DNA of 64,000 nt from NCBI RefSeq assembly GCF_001611795.1, contig NZ_CP015098.1, positions 8,990,001 to 9,054,000 on the forward strand, read 5' to 3'. The translations under genes were made by a program, and so were the position numbers. Below, piece after piece: positions 53,773 through 62,377 of this stretch. The DNA comes from Streptomyces qaidamensis (GTDB lineage Bacteria; Actinomycetota; Actinomycetes; Streptomycetales; Streptomycetaceae). The notes beneath the pieces were generated by a model. It had not been told where the DNA came from, searched no databases, and was given only the letters and a program-made list of their open reading frames with translations. Each line of letters begins with the position of its first letter. Positions within the stretch are counted from its first letter, which is position 1.

Positions 53773-54400
53773 GACGGACCCAGCCGCGGAACAATGATGT
53801 CGTAGAACGCTGCGCGCTGGTCCGTGCACGGTCACGTGACGACCCGGTCAGCAGGCCCGTCCCACTGAAGAACGCTTGGTGGACGAGATACCCGGTGAGC
53901 TCCGCAGCGAGCAGGCCCCACGCCGCGACCACGTCGACTCCCGCTGCTCGGTGTGGTTGGCGAGGCGCTGGTGGTGGCGGCTGTGGCGGCCTGGACGGCG
54001 GGGTGAGCAGGGCCGCAGCGGTGGACGTCAGGAGGGTGGTGCCCCTGGCATCGGTGAGGTGGACTTCACCGGTGTAGGAGAGTTCGGCGATCAGCAGGGA
54101 GTCCGTGCTGGTGAAGCGGCCGGTCAGCCAGGTGCAGCCGAGGATGCCGAGGAACTTGCCCACGAGCAGTCCGCCGAGGACGCCCCAGGTCATGGTGCAG
54201 GCGAAGAAGCCGCCCGGGCCGGAAGGGGAAACGCCGGCGGACATCACCGCGAAGACCGGCAGCGCGATCCCGGCTGTGAACGGACGCGGGGCTTCTTCGG
54301 CCTGGTGTGAGGGCGAGACGCGCTCGCCGTCTCGCATGTGGGTGCGCATGAGCAGGCCCACGGCGACCCCGGCGTATGTCCGGCCGTGGTCATCACTGCT
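53750..54400 (-). pseudogene. Na+/H+ antiporter NhaA, C-terminal relic
   Basis: The frame reads AGVAVGLLMRTHMRDGERVS, RPFTAGIALPVFAVMSAGVS, TWGVLGGLLVGKFLGILGCT and STDSLLIAELSYTGEVHLTD, which are the last third of NhaA. The N-terminal helices with the essential aspartates are missing. The SLLIAELSY region replaces the normal GFTVSLLIAEL. It ends 22 bp inside the convergent Nudix regulator gene. Confidence 0.7.
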
Positions 54401-54603
54401 CCTTGTTCTCGACTCTCGCCGTCGCCCGTCTGCCGCGAGGACGGTGGGCGCCCGGGGACAGCACGCCATCGGCACCCCTGGCTGGTCGTGACGCTCACCG
54501 CACGGCCTTCGTAGCCCAGTTGACGAGAGGCTGTCGCGCACTTTTTGGCGTGCACGTGACGTGCCGCATCCCTTCTCGGGATGCGGCACGCCACGGAGGT
54601 GGT

Positions 54604-54918
54604 TCAGCAGCTGTCCACCCAGCGGTGCGAGCGGAACCGGTCCGAGGCGTTCACCGTCGTGCCGGGCGCGACGCACACCGGTGGGCCGGCGAAGTCCGGC
54701 TGCCGGTGGACGGCCACCGGAGTGGAGCCCTCGTTCCGCATGGACCGCACGCCCTTGGCCTCGGTCCACGAACAGCGCACCGGGCCGTCGTACCAGTCGG
54801 GGTCGTCCTCGACCGACTGGCAGCGGTCACCGCTGCCGAAGGCCCCGGTGTAGAAGCAGACGTGTCCCGTAGGGCAGCCCTGTCCCCGGGCTTCGGCCGC
54901 CTGGGTGTTCCCAGGCAT
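54604..54918 (-). CDS. Secreted I36 inhibitor-like protein, start damaged
   Basis: The I36 domain is clear: CPTGHVCFYTGAFGSGDRC, WYDGPVRCSWTEAKGVRS, FRSHRWVDSC. The ATG at 54918 would remove most of a good signal peptide that is in frame upstream (RSRVRTALSSVAVAALAVVA). No start codon is available beyond it, because the frame runs into a C10/G10 tract at 54983-54992. One base fewer there would link to an upstream GTG, so a slippage mutation or sequencing error is likely. It belongs to the I36 cluster that follows. Confidence 0.65.
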   Translation of the reverse strand: MPGNTQAAEARGQGCPTGHVCFYTGAFGSGDRCQSVEDDPDWYDGPVRCSWTEAKGVRSMRNEGSTPVAVHRQPDFAGPPVCVAPGTTVNASDRFRSHRWVDSC

Positions 54919-54982
54919 CGCGACGACGGCCAGGGCGGCGACGGCGACGCTGCTCAGTGCCGTGCGAACGCGCGATCTTTGT

Positions 54983-54992
54983 CCCCCCCCCC
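54983..54992. repeat. C10 homopolymer at the broken start of an I36 gene
   Basis: Ten consecutive C on the plus strand. Length change of one base alters the reading frame of the signal peptide region of the adjacent gene. Confidence 0.9.
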
Positions 54993-55011
54993 GCGTTCCC
55001 GCGCACCACGG

Positions 55012-55416
55012 TCAGCAGCTCGACACCCACTTGTGGGAACGCAGCTTGTAGGTCCCCGCGAGGTTGCCCTTCTTGCCCTTGGTCGTACAGCCCTTGCGGG
55101 TCTCGTAGTTGGCGCCGCTGTAGTAGACGACGGCCATTCCGCTGGTGCCGTTGTTGTAGACGGACCTCACGTTCTTGTCCGCGGACCACGAGCACCTGAT
55201 GGCGCCGTTGCGCCAGTCGGCGTCGTTCGCGTCCCAGTTGCACCGGTCACCGGTGCCGTCGTCGCCCGAGTAGAAGCAGATGTCTCCCGACGGGCAGCTG
55301 TAGGCGCGGGCTTGGGCCTGCGCCGGTGCGGAAGTCACGCCCAGGCCCAGGCCCGCGAAAAGCGTCACCCCGGTGACGAGACCGGCCTTGGTGCGCAGCG
55401 CTCGAACTCGCTTCAT
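55012..55416 (-). CDS. Secreted peptidase inhibitor family I36 protein
   Basis: A 134-residue protein; AGGAGG 6 bases before the ATG at 55416. Signal peptide (GLVTGVTLFAGLGLGVTSAP, cleavage near AQA-QA). The mature domain has CPSGDICFYSGDDGTGDRC, WRNGAIRCSWSADKNVRS, VVYYSGANYETRKGC and LRSHKWVSSC, closely like the kinase ectodomain encoded next to it. Target protease unknown. Confidence 0.88.
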   Translation of the reverse strand: MKRVRALRTKAGLVTGVTLFAGLGLGVTSAPAQAQARAYSCPSGDICFYSGDDGTGDRCNWDANDADWRNGAIRCSWSADKNVRSVYNNGTSGMAVVYYSGANYETRKGCTTKGKKGNLAGTYKLRSHKWVSSC

Positions 55417-55605
55417 GATCGTCCTCCTGGTCGATGTCGCTGGAGGGGTCTGATGCCGTCCCCCGATGCGCGCCGTCCACTGCGACGGCGTCGGCATCAC
55501 CTTGATCCGCATGAGCGGCGGGCGGTACCTCGAACGTTTCAGGGTCGCTCTGCGCGGGGGACCGACGACACTTCCCGTGTCACGGTGTCGGCGAGGGGAC
55601 CGGCT

Positions 55606-57096
55606 TCATTCGAACATCGACAGGAATCTTCCACGCAATGACGTCTCGCCTGACGAACAGCGGTCGACCAGCCGGTGGGAGCGCGGCGAGTAGGTCCCGG
55701 CCAGGTTGTCCATGGAGTTGATTCTGTCGCAGCCGGTGCGTTGGGCCTCGCGGGCGCGGTCGTAGCCGGCGGGCTGAAAGTCCGTGCCACGGTAGTAGGC
55801 GACGTCGCGGTTCTTCCGCTCCTCCGCGAGGTTGTTGAAGACCGAGCGGACGGGGCCGTCGGCCGCCCACGCGCACGTCTCCTCGCCCGCCTGCCAGTTC
55901 GCGTCGTCTCCACGCCAACTGCACATGTCACCCTTGCCGTTGTGCTCACTGAAGAAGCAGACGCTGTCCCGTGGGCAGCGGTGATACCCGACGGACACCT
56001 TGCCGTCCCCGCCCATCGGGGCCCGCGACGCGGCGGGCAGAGCCTCGTACACCGGGGTCCCGTCGTCGTGATGCACGTAGACGTACGCTCCGCCCACCAG
56101 CCCCGTCGGCAGCACCAGCGCCGTCGCCAGCAGCGCCGTCACCACCGGTCGCCGGTGCCAGAAGCGGGTGCGCAGACGGGGCAGGCGGCCCGAGCGGGGG
56201 GCCTGTGCCGCGCGCTCCACGCGACGGAGCAGCGCCTCGGCCGTGATGCGCTCCGCGTGGGTGGGGGCGAGGCAGGCCACGATGATCTCGCGCCAGAGCT
56301 CCGGCAGTCCGGGGGACAGCCGCAGTTCCTCGGCGCCGCGCGCGTAGCGCGTCGCCGCGTCCGCGCGAGCCTCGGTGCTGCCGCCCGGCAGCGGGAAGGT
56401 GCCGGTCAGCAGGAGATGCGCCAGGACGCCGAAGGCCCATACATCCGCGGACGGACGGATCCGGGTGCCCCGTTCGTCCATCTCCGGCCACAGCAGCTCC
56501 GGCGGGGTGTAGTCGGGCGTGGCGAATGCGGGCGCGTAGGCGTGTGTGCCCTCCAGTTCCGCCGCCATGTTGAAATCTGCCAGGCGTACCGATCCATCCG
56601 CCATCAGCAGCACATTGGCCGGTTTCAGGTCGCCATGAACCCAGCCCGCGTGGTGCAGCTGACGCAGCCCCTCACAGATCTGGGCCAGCATGGCGGGCCC
56701 CGACTCGGGTTTCGGGTCGTGTTCCAGTACGGCGTCCAGGGAGCCCTCGGCCCGCTCCAGGACGATCACGGTGGCCCCGTCCAGTTCCGGGTGGTCCGGG
56801 TCGTCGACGGTGAGCGTGTCGTACATGCGGATGAGGCGGGGGGTCCGCAGGCGTCCCAGCACCTCCACCTCCCGTTCGGCCAGCTCGCCCAGGTGCCGCA
56901 GTTGGCGCGGGGTGCGGGTGCCGGTCGCAAGGAACTTCAAGGCGACCCGGCGGGGCAGGGCCGGATCCGCCCCGCCAACCGGTCTGCCCGCGTACACCGT
57001 CGCGAAGGCTCCCGAGGCGAGAGGCTCGCGGACCTCCCAGTCGCCCACGCGGTAGCCGTGCGGCACGGGAACCGCGTGCGGCCGTCGTCCGGTCAT
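55606..57096 (-). CDS. Receptor-like Ser/Thr kinase with external I36 domain
   Basis: A 496-residue protein. Kinase: loop ASGAFATVYAG, Lys in RVALKFLA, catalytic loop WVHGDLKPANVLL (HGD instead of HRD), metal loop LADFNMA (DFN instead of DFG), then FATPDYTPPELL. A membrane helix (VVTALLATALVLPTGLVGGA) leads to an external I36/crystallin-like domain (CPRDSVCFFSEHNGKGDMC ... YSPRSHRLVDRC). Its ATG overlaps the stop of the FHA-like gene. The ectodomain mirrors the secreted I36 proteins beside it, suggesting ligand binding or competition; this is inference. Confidence 0.87.
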   Translation of the reverse strand: MTGRRPHAVPVPHGYRVGDWEVREPLASGAFATVYAGRPVGGADPALPRRVALKFLATGTRTPRQLRHLGELAEREVEVLGRLRTPRLIRMYDTLTVDDPDHPELDGATVIVLERAEGSLDAVLEHDPKPESGPAMLAQICEGLRQLHHAGWVHGDLKPANVLLMADGSVRLADFNMAAELEGTHAYAPAFATPDYTPPELLWPEMDERGTRIRPSADVWAFGVLAHLLLTGTFPLPGGSTEARADAATRYARGAEELRLSPGLPELWREIIVACLAPTHAERITAEALLRRVERAAQAPRSGRLPRLRTRFWHRRPVVTALLATALVLPTGLVGGAYVYVHHDDGTPVYEALPAASRAPMGGDGKVSVGYHRCPRDSVCFFSEHNGKGDMCSWRGDDANWQAGEETCAWAADGPVRSVFNNLAEERKNRDVAYYRGTDFQPAGYDRAREAQRTGCDRINSMDNLAGTYSPRSHRLVDRCSSGETSLRGRFLSMFE

Positions 57097-57833
57097 CCCG
57101 CCACCTCGCTCGGCTCCACGGCCAGCACGGCCAGGTCGTCCTCCCGGACCAGGTCGAAACGCAGCGCGAGGGAGACCAGTGACTCCTTCTTGCCGTGGAC
57201 GCGCAGCCCGGGCTCGGCCGTGTCCGGGCCGGGGCGCAGGCGCAGCTTGACGGCGAGGTAGTCGATGTTCCAGTAGACCGTGGACCGGGTGACCGTCGGC
57301 CAGACCGGCCGCAGACGGTCCACGAGCTGCTCGACCGCCGGCAGCGGCGCGTGGGGCGCGCCGCGCAGGCGGGGTTCGCACAGCGCGGTGAGGACTGCGA
57401 AGTACCGCTTGCTGCGGTCGAGGGCGAAGGCCGGGGCCGTGGCCGCTCCGGAGAGCCCCGCGCGCGCGATGCTGCGGTAGGCGTGGCGCGGCGCCCAGAC
57501 GTCGAAGGCGAGCAGATCGCCGGCCGCGGGCAGGACCACGCGCGAGAACTCGAACGGCACGGGGGCGTCCACCCGGCCCGCGGCGACCTTGATGTGCTCT
57601 CCGGCGCCCTCCGGGTTCTCGACCACGTAGGTCTGGTCCTCGCTGAGGTTGCTCAGCAGCCAGAAGTTCAGATGCGCGGTGATCTCTCCGGCGACCCGGG
57701 GCACTCCGTCGTGCCCGATGCTCAGACCGCTGCCCGTGCCCGCCCTGCCGAAGGCGAGCCGTTCACCTGCGGCGATCCTGATGTGGTCGCCCGGCCCGGC
57801 GCACGCCGGCGGTACGACGATGACGCTGTACAT
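57093..57833 (-). CDS. FHA-like domain protein with winged-helix C-terminus
   Basis: A 246-residue protein. The first 110 residues look like an FHA fold (LAFGRAGTGSGLSIGHDGVP, then ITAHLNFWLLSNLSEDQTYV), lacking the exact Ser-x-x-His. The C-terminal half (RYFAVLTALCEPRLRG, TVTRSTVYWNIDYLAVKLRL) resembles a winged-helix DNA-binding domain. Similar proteins sit beside Streptomyces Ser/Thr kinases. Its TGA overlaps the kinase ATG (ATGA), so the kinase probably phosphorylates or signals through it. Confidence 0.75.
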   Translation of the reverse strand: MYSVIVVPPACAGPGDHIRIAAGERLAFGRAGTGSGLSIGHDGVPRVAGEITAHLNFWLLSNLSEDQTYVVENPEGAGEHIKVAAGRVDAPVPFEFSRVVLPAAGDLLAFDVWAPRHAYRSIARAGLSGAATAPAFALDRSKRYFAVLTALCEPRLRGAPHAPLPAVEQLVDRLRPVWPTVTRSTVYWNIDYLAVKLRLRPGPDTAEPGLRVHGKKESLVSLALRFDLVREDDLAVLAVEPSEVAG

Positions 57834-58012
57834 GGACTCGTCCCCTCGCCCGATTCCATGAGGGCCGCCTCCCTCCAGTCGACAAGGGGCAGGGTAGGGG
57901 ACGCCGATGACGGACCACGAAGCTTTGCCGCCGGCATGGCGTGTTCCCGAGAGGCTCGGGTATGCCTGCCCGAACTCCTCGGCACGACACCGGCCGGACG
58001 GACGGTCGTCCC

Positions 58013-58084
58013 GGATCAGTGGATCAGTGGATCAGTGGATCAATGGAGCAGTGGATCAGCGGGCCAGCGGATCAGCGGGTCAGT
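58013..58084. repeat. 8-bp tandem repeat, nine units (GGATCAGT)
   Basis: Three exact GGATCAGT copies followed by six variants (GGATCAAT, GGAGCAGT, GGATCAGC, GGGCCAGC and others), decaying toward the right. The rest of 57834-58235 shows no gene. Confidence 0.93.
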
Positions 58085-58235
58085 GGTGGGCGAAGATCTG
58101 CCGTCGAAGCGCGGCCGAGGCGGTGCTCACCCTGGCGAACAGGGCGGGCGGCCGTAGACGGAGCTGACGCCGCCACTGACGACGTCGACGAGTTTGGGGC
58201 GCACCGGCGGTAAGGGCGGGAACGCAGGTACGCGT

Positions 58236-58810
58236 TCAAACGGCCTGCCGTTCACATGAACAGCGGGTCGACCGGCGGCCATGGGTAACCCAGTTGCCGG
58301 CATCATGCGAACCACCCCAGACCTCGGCGGTGGCACGGGGATCGCCTGCGGTCAACCGCGCTTCAAGGCGCTCGGCTTGGACCGATGGGACGTCCGCGGA
58401 GATCGGGAAGGTCGTCCCGAACTGAAGCCAGGGCAGATCTGCATCGGGCCGGTTACGGGGATGGCTCAGGGCGACCTGAATTCGATCGGGTTCCTTGCGG
58501 GAGGTCCAGACGCCTTCCAACTCGCAGTCCCATCTGACGAGCCAGTCCCGCGTCCCCGCAGCCCCGCCTCAAGCAGCCGCGCAACCGCTCCTGCCGGCCA
58601 CTCCCAACTGCGGTCCTCCCCGGCTCACAGGACCTCGGCCTCGTACTGACCTGCCGTGAACCGAAGCTCCGGCAGGTCGAAGTCCTGATTGGCCACGTCG
58701 CGCCAACCCGCCCAGCCAACATGGTCCCCATGTGCCGCGACCGTCATGTACAGCACGCCACAGCACTCCTCCACGCCGCACCCGGCCCAAGCGAGACGGA
58801 TGGAGGGCAC
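58236..58810 (-). pseudogene. Hypothetical Streptomyces protein, broken by stop and frameshift
   Basis: VPSIRLAWAGCGVEECCGVL ... FTAGQYEAEVL reaches a TGA at about 58626-58628, continues as AGEDRSWEWPAGAVARLLEA, then shifts frame to RWDCELEGVWTSRKEPDRIQ ... SVQAERLEARLTAGDPRATA. The pieces match in order a family of Streptomyces proteins of unknown function. Confidence 0.6.
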
Positions 58811-59031
58811 GAGACGCTCAGACTGAGAAGGTCGGGTCTCGTGGTCATCGGCCAATGATCGCGGAGCTGGCTCGCAAGTGTCATATGAAACCGCGTGGCC
58901 TCCGCTCAGGGCGGCGGTTCCCACCGCCTTTCAGGCACGTTGGCCCCCGAACGCACCCCCACGTGACCGTCCACAGCCGCCGCCACAGCCGCCGCCGCTG
59001 CGCCGCCGCTGCTCGCCCTCGACGGCGCAGC

Positions 59032-59322
59032 TCACCGATCGCCACCGAAGTGGTCGCGGATCTCATCGCTGCAGTCTTCTGCGCCGACCTTGCTCCGTGA
59101 GAAGGCCAGCACGCCGTCGTCCTTGTCTTGTTGCTTGGCCTTCGCCAACTGCGTCTCTATGTCCGCGATGTACTCGGCGCACTCGGGGCTGACGGGCGCC
59201 TCGGGCCGCGGGTCCGGTGCCGAGGCGGCGTTCAGCCAGGCGGTGGCGGCGATGCCTACCCCGCACAACAACACCCACCCAGCGAGCCACGTGCGACGCC
59301 TCGACCGTATCGGTTTGGGCAT
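59032..59322 (-). CDS. Small membrane-anchored hypothetical protein
   Basis: A 96-residue protein: basic start PKPIRSRRR, one membrane helix (WLAGWVLLCGVGIAATAWLN), then an external helix (CAEYIADIETQLAKAKQQDK) with two cysteines (PECAEY, AEDCSDE) that may pair. No family recognised and no clear ribosome site. Composition supports a real gene. Confidence 0.6.
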   Translation of the reverse strand: MPKPIRSRRRTWLAGWVLLCGVGIAATAWLNAASAPDPRPEAPVSPECAEYIADIETQLAKAKQQDKDDGVLAFSRSKVGAEDCSDEIRDHFGGDR

Positions 59323-59389
59323 CCGGGCATTCTACGGGTGTCACGGAACCGCCCGCGATGGTCCGGCACTACGAGCCGGGTGCGAGGGC

Positions 59390-60070
59390 CGTCCCCATGG
59401 CGGGTCTACAGAAGGCGGCGGAACTCGAGCCGGTGCAGTAGGTGCAGCGCCGGCGAAGACCTGCGTCAGCGCGATGGAGCGAAGACCCCGCCGGGGCAGA
59501 GGTGGCCGGCGAGGGCGCGGAGCCGGCGGCCGGCAGAGCGCCGCCTGCCGAGGATGGAGTCCATGGCGCGGCGAGTGGTCGACGTCGAGCAGGACGACGT
59601 GGAAGCGGCGGCGTCCCCGATCCTTCGGGTCCGACCCCCCGGAGTCGGTGGCCGGTGCGAAGAAGTCACCCTGCCACAGCCTGCAGCGAGCGTCCGATCT
59701 CAGCCGGGGCACCAGGGGCACGGGGGCACAGGGGGGCACCAGGCCCCCCGGTGCCCCTCACTGCCAGCCGATGACTCCGCCGGCCCGTCGATCACGGTCA
59801 GCGAACGCACCCGGAGGTCGTCCAGTGCCGCCTGGGCGGTGTAGCCGAGCCCCAGGCCGCCGACGGCGGCATCCAGTTCGGTGTCCGGCAGGCTCGGCCG
59901 GTGCGAGTTCCGCGAGGGCGGTCTCACCGGCGGTGAAGAGGCCGGACATCAGGCACGCGTCGGAGAATCTCACCTCGTACACGTCGTCTCCCGACACGGG
60001 GTCGCGGCACCGGCGCAGACTGACCTCACGATCGGTGTCGACTGCCAGTTGATCACCTCGAAGCGCGCGC
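59390..60070 (-). pseudogene. Spermidine synthase-like gene, full-length but broken
   Basis: In order on the minus strand, across several frames: ARFEVINWQSTPI, VSGDDVYEVRFSDACLMSGL then FTAGETALAEL, TELDAAVGGLGLGYTAQAAL, RCRLWQGDFFA, FHVVLLDVDHSPRH and LRALAGHLCPGGVFA. These are the successive motifs of a spermidine synthase-like methyltransferase fold. At least four frameshifts separate them. It is distinct from the partial gene at the window start. Confidence 0.75.
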
Positions 60071-60132
60071 TCCGTCGTGCTCCTCGTCTGCGCCTGGCCG
60101 TGGGGTGGCGACTTGCGTGATGGCGTTCCGGC

Positions 60133-61818
60133 TCAGGCGTCGATGATGACCGGGATGACCAGCGGCCTGCGACGGTGGGTGCGGAACGCCCAGTTGGCCA
60201 CGGCCCGGGCGATGAGCTGTTCGAGCTGGTGAGCGTCGCCGACACCCTCTTGGGCGGCGTTGGCCAACGTCTTCTCGATGACGGGGATGACGGGCTCGAA
60301 GGTGGTCTCGTCGTGGACGAAGCCGCGGGCCAGGAAGTCCGGAGCCTCGGCCAGGGCGCCGGTGTCGGCGTCGACGATGGCCACGACGGTGACGACGCCT
60401 TCCTCGGCCAGGGTGAGGCGGTCCTTCAGGGAGGCCTCCGTCGCGCCCCCGACCTCCATCCCGTCCACGTAGACGTTGCCCGCGGGCACCTTGCCGGTGA
60501 TGGCGGCGCGGCCGTCGACGAGGTCGACGACGACACCGTCCTCGGCGATGACGACCCGCTCGGGGTCGACGCCGGTGCGGATGGCGAGGTCGGCGTTGGC
60601 CCGCAGGTGACGGAACTCGCCGTGGACGGGCATGACGTTACGGGGGCGGACGATGTTGTAGCAGTAGACGAGCTCCCCGGCGCTGGCGTGGCCGGAGACG
60701 TGCACCTTGGCGTTCCCCTTGTGGACGACGTTGGCGCCCCACCGGGTCAGGCCGTTGATCACCCGGTAGATGGCGTTCTCGTTGCCGGGGATGAGGGAAC
60801 TGGCGAGCAGGACGGTGTCGCCCTTGCCGATGCGGATCTGGTGGTCACGGTTGGCCATCCTGGACAGTGCCGCCATGGGTTCGCCCTGGGAGCCCGTGCA
60901 CACCAGGGTGACCCGGTGGTCCGGCAGCTTCTCCAGCTCCTTGGCATTCACGACCAGGCCGGACGGAACCTTGAGATAGCCCAGGTCGCGGGCGATGCCC
61001 ATGTTGCGGACCATCGAACGGCCCACGAAGGCCACCTTGCGGCCGTGCGCATGGGCGGCGTCCAGGACCTGCTGGATGCGGTGCACGTGGCTGGCGAAGC
61101 TGGAGACGATCACCCGCCGCGGCGCCGTGCGCATCACCTGCTCGATCGCGGGGTTCAGCTCGCGTTCGGAGGTGGTGAAGCCGGGGACCTCGGCGTTGGT
61201 GGAGTCGGTGAGGAACAGATCCACCCCCTCCTCGCCGAGCCGGGCGAAGGCACGCAGGTCGGTGATCCGGTCGTCCAGCGGGAACTGGTCCATCTTGAAA
61301 TCGCCGGTGTGCAGCACCAGCCCGGCTGAGGTGCGCAGGGCCACCGCGAGGCTGTCCGGGATGGAGTGGTTGACGGCCACGAACTCGCAGTCGAAGGGAC
61401 CGAAACCACGCCGGTCGCCCTCGCGTACACGCACCGAGCGGGGCCTGATCCCGTGTTCCTTGAGCTTGGCCTCCAGGAAGGCCAGGGTGAGCTTCGAGCC
61501 GACGACGGGAATGTCCGACCGCTCCCGCAGCAGATAGGGCACGCCGCCGATGTGGTCTTCGTGGCCGTGGGTGAGGACGATGGCCACGATATCGTCGAGG
61601 CGGTCCCTGATCGAGGTGAAGTCCGGCAGGATCACGTCCACGCCGGGCTGGTTCTCCTCAGGGAACAGCACCCCGCAGTCCACGATGAGCAGTTTGCCGG
61701 CGTGCTCGAAGACGGTCATGTTGCGGCCGATCTCGCCCAGGCCGCCGAGGGCGACGACTCTCAAGCCTCCGGCAGGCAGGGGCGGGGCGGCCTTCAGGTT
61801 GGGGTGCGGATGACTCAT
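60133..61818 (-). CDS. rnj: Ribonuclease J
   Basis: A 561-residue metallo-beta-lactamase/beta-CASP nuclease that matures and degrades RNA (5'-3' exo- and endonuclease). Zinc motif LTHGHEDHIGG, then HTGDFKMDQ, STNAEVPGF and SSFASHVHRIQQV; the beta-CASP motif GNAKVHVSGHASAGELVYC and PVHGEFRHL complete the site. The C-terminal dimer domain is present (EKTLANAAQEGVGDAHQLEQ). In Streptomyces it usually follows dapA, which is not in the window upstream, so this may be an additional or relocated copy. Confidence 0.95.
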   Translation of the reverse strand: MSHPHPNLKAAPPLPAGGLRVVALGGLGEIGRNMTVFEHAGKLLIVDCGVLFPEENQPGVDVILPDFTSIRDRLDDIVAIVLTHGHEDHIGGVPYLLRERSDIPVVGSKLTLAFLEAKLKEHGIRPRSVRVREGDRRGFGPFDCEFVAVNHSIPDSLAVALRTSAGLVLHTGDFKMDQFPLDDRITDLRAFARLGEEGVDLFLTDSTNAEVPGFTTSERELNPAIEQVMRTAPRRVIVSSFASHVHRIQQVLDAAHAHGRKVAFVGRSMVRNMGIARDLGYLKVPSGLVVNAKELEKLPDHRVTLVCTGSQGEPMAALSRMANRDHQIRIGKGDTVLLASSLIPGNENAIYRVINGLTRWGANVVHKGNAKVHVSGHASAGELVYCYNIVRPRNVMPVHGEFRHLRANADLAIRTGVDPERVVIAEDGVVVDLVDGRAAITGKVPAGNVYVDGMEVGGATEASLKDRLTLAEEGVVTVVAIVDADTGALAEAPDFLARGFVHDETTFEPVIPVIEKTLANAAQEGVGDAHQLEQLIARAVANWAFRTHRRRPLVIPVIIDA

Positions 61819-61969
61819 ACCCCGACGCTACCGGAGGGCCCGTTGGAATGATCGACTGCCTGCCCCTTGACACGGGATTCCGGCGACCTCAACGGACCCT
61901 CCTCCCCGTCCTGCGCCTTTTCACCAGCATGGTGGTGTGGTGCACGTGGCCCAGGGGCATCAGGAAGGT

Positions 61970-62068
61970 GTGAGCCCGTGGATGCGTCGTGTCGGCCTGG
62001 CGGTATGGCTGGTGGTGGCCGTGATCGTCGTGCTGGTCGCCGCCTTCTGGGGTGTCAAGAGGCTCTGA
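61970..62068 (+). CDS. Tiny membrane peptide (32 residues)
   Basis: A frame from GTG 61970 (or ATG 61982, MRRVGLAVWLVVA) encodes one membrane helix ending VLVAAFWGVKRL. AGGAAG precedes the start. A basic flank, one helix and a basic tail are typical of real small membrane peptides. No family recognised. Confidence 0.4.
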   Translation: MSPWMRRVGLAVWLVVAVIVVLVAAFWGVKRL

Positions 62069-62377
62069 TCCCGACAGCAAGCAAGGGGAAGCCGTCAGGC
62101 CGGGCCCTCGCTCTGGGGAAGGGCCGCTGGTACGGGCTCACCGGTTGCAGCGGTCACGCCCGAGTGCTCGGCTTCCTCACAGCGTGCTGTGCAGGGCCCT
62201 GCGTGCACCTTCGCCGCTTGGCCGCGAGTCCGCGGGTGCGGCTGCCGGGAGCAGCCCTGGCCGCAACGATCAGTCCTGCATGCCTGGAAGAGCCGAGCGG
62301 ACACGGCTTGTTGACCATGGAGGCGCCGGTCTGACGGCGGAGCCGAAGAGCCGCATCGAGAGAACGGAGCATCCGAC
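62069..62377. other. Intergenic region, 309 bp
   Basis: No supported gene on either strand. The ribosome site of the following gene is GGAG at about 62366. Confidence 0.4.

Noticed and set aside
58013..58084. Tandem repeats as a possible CRISPR array
   Set aside because: Units are 8 bp, contiguous and without spacers. The same holds for the repeats at 7204, 9852, 23823, 35399 and 43024.
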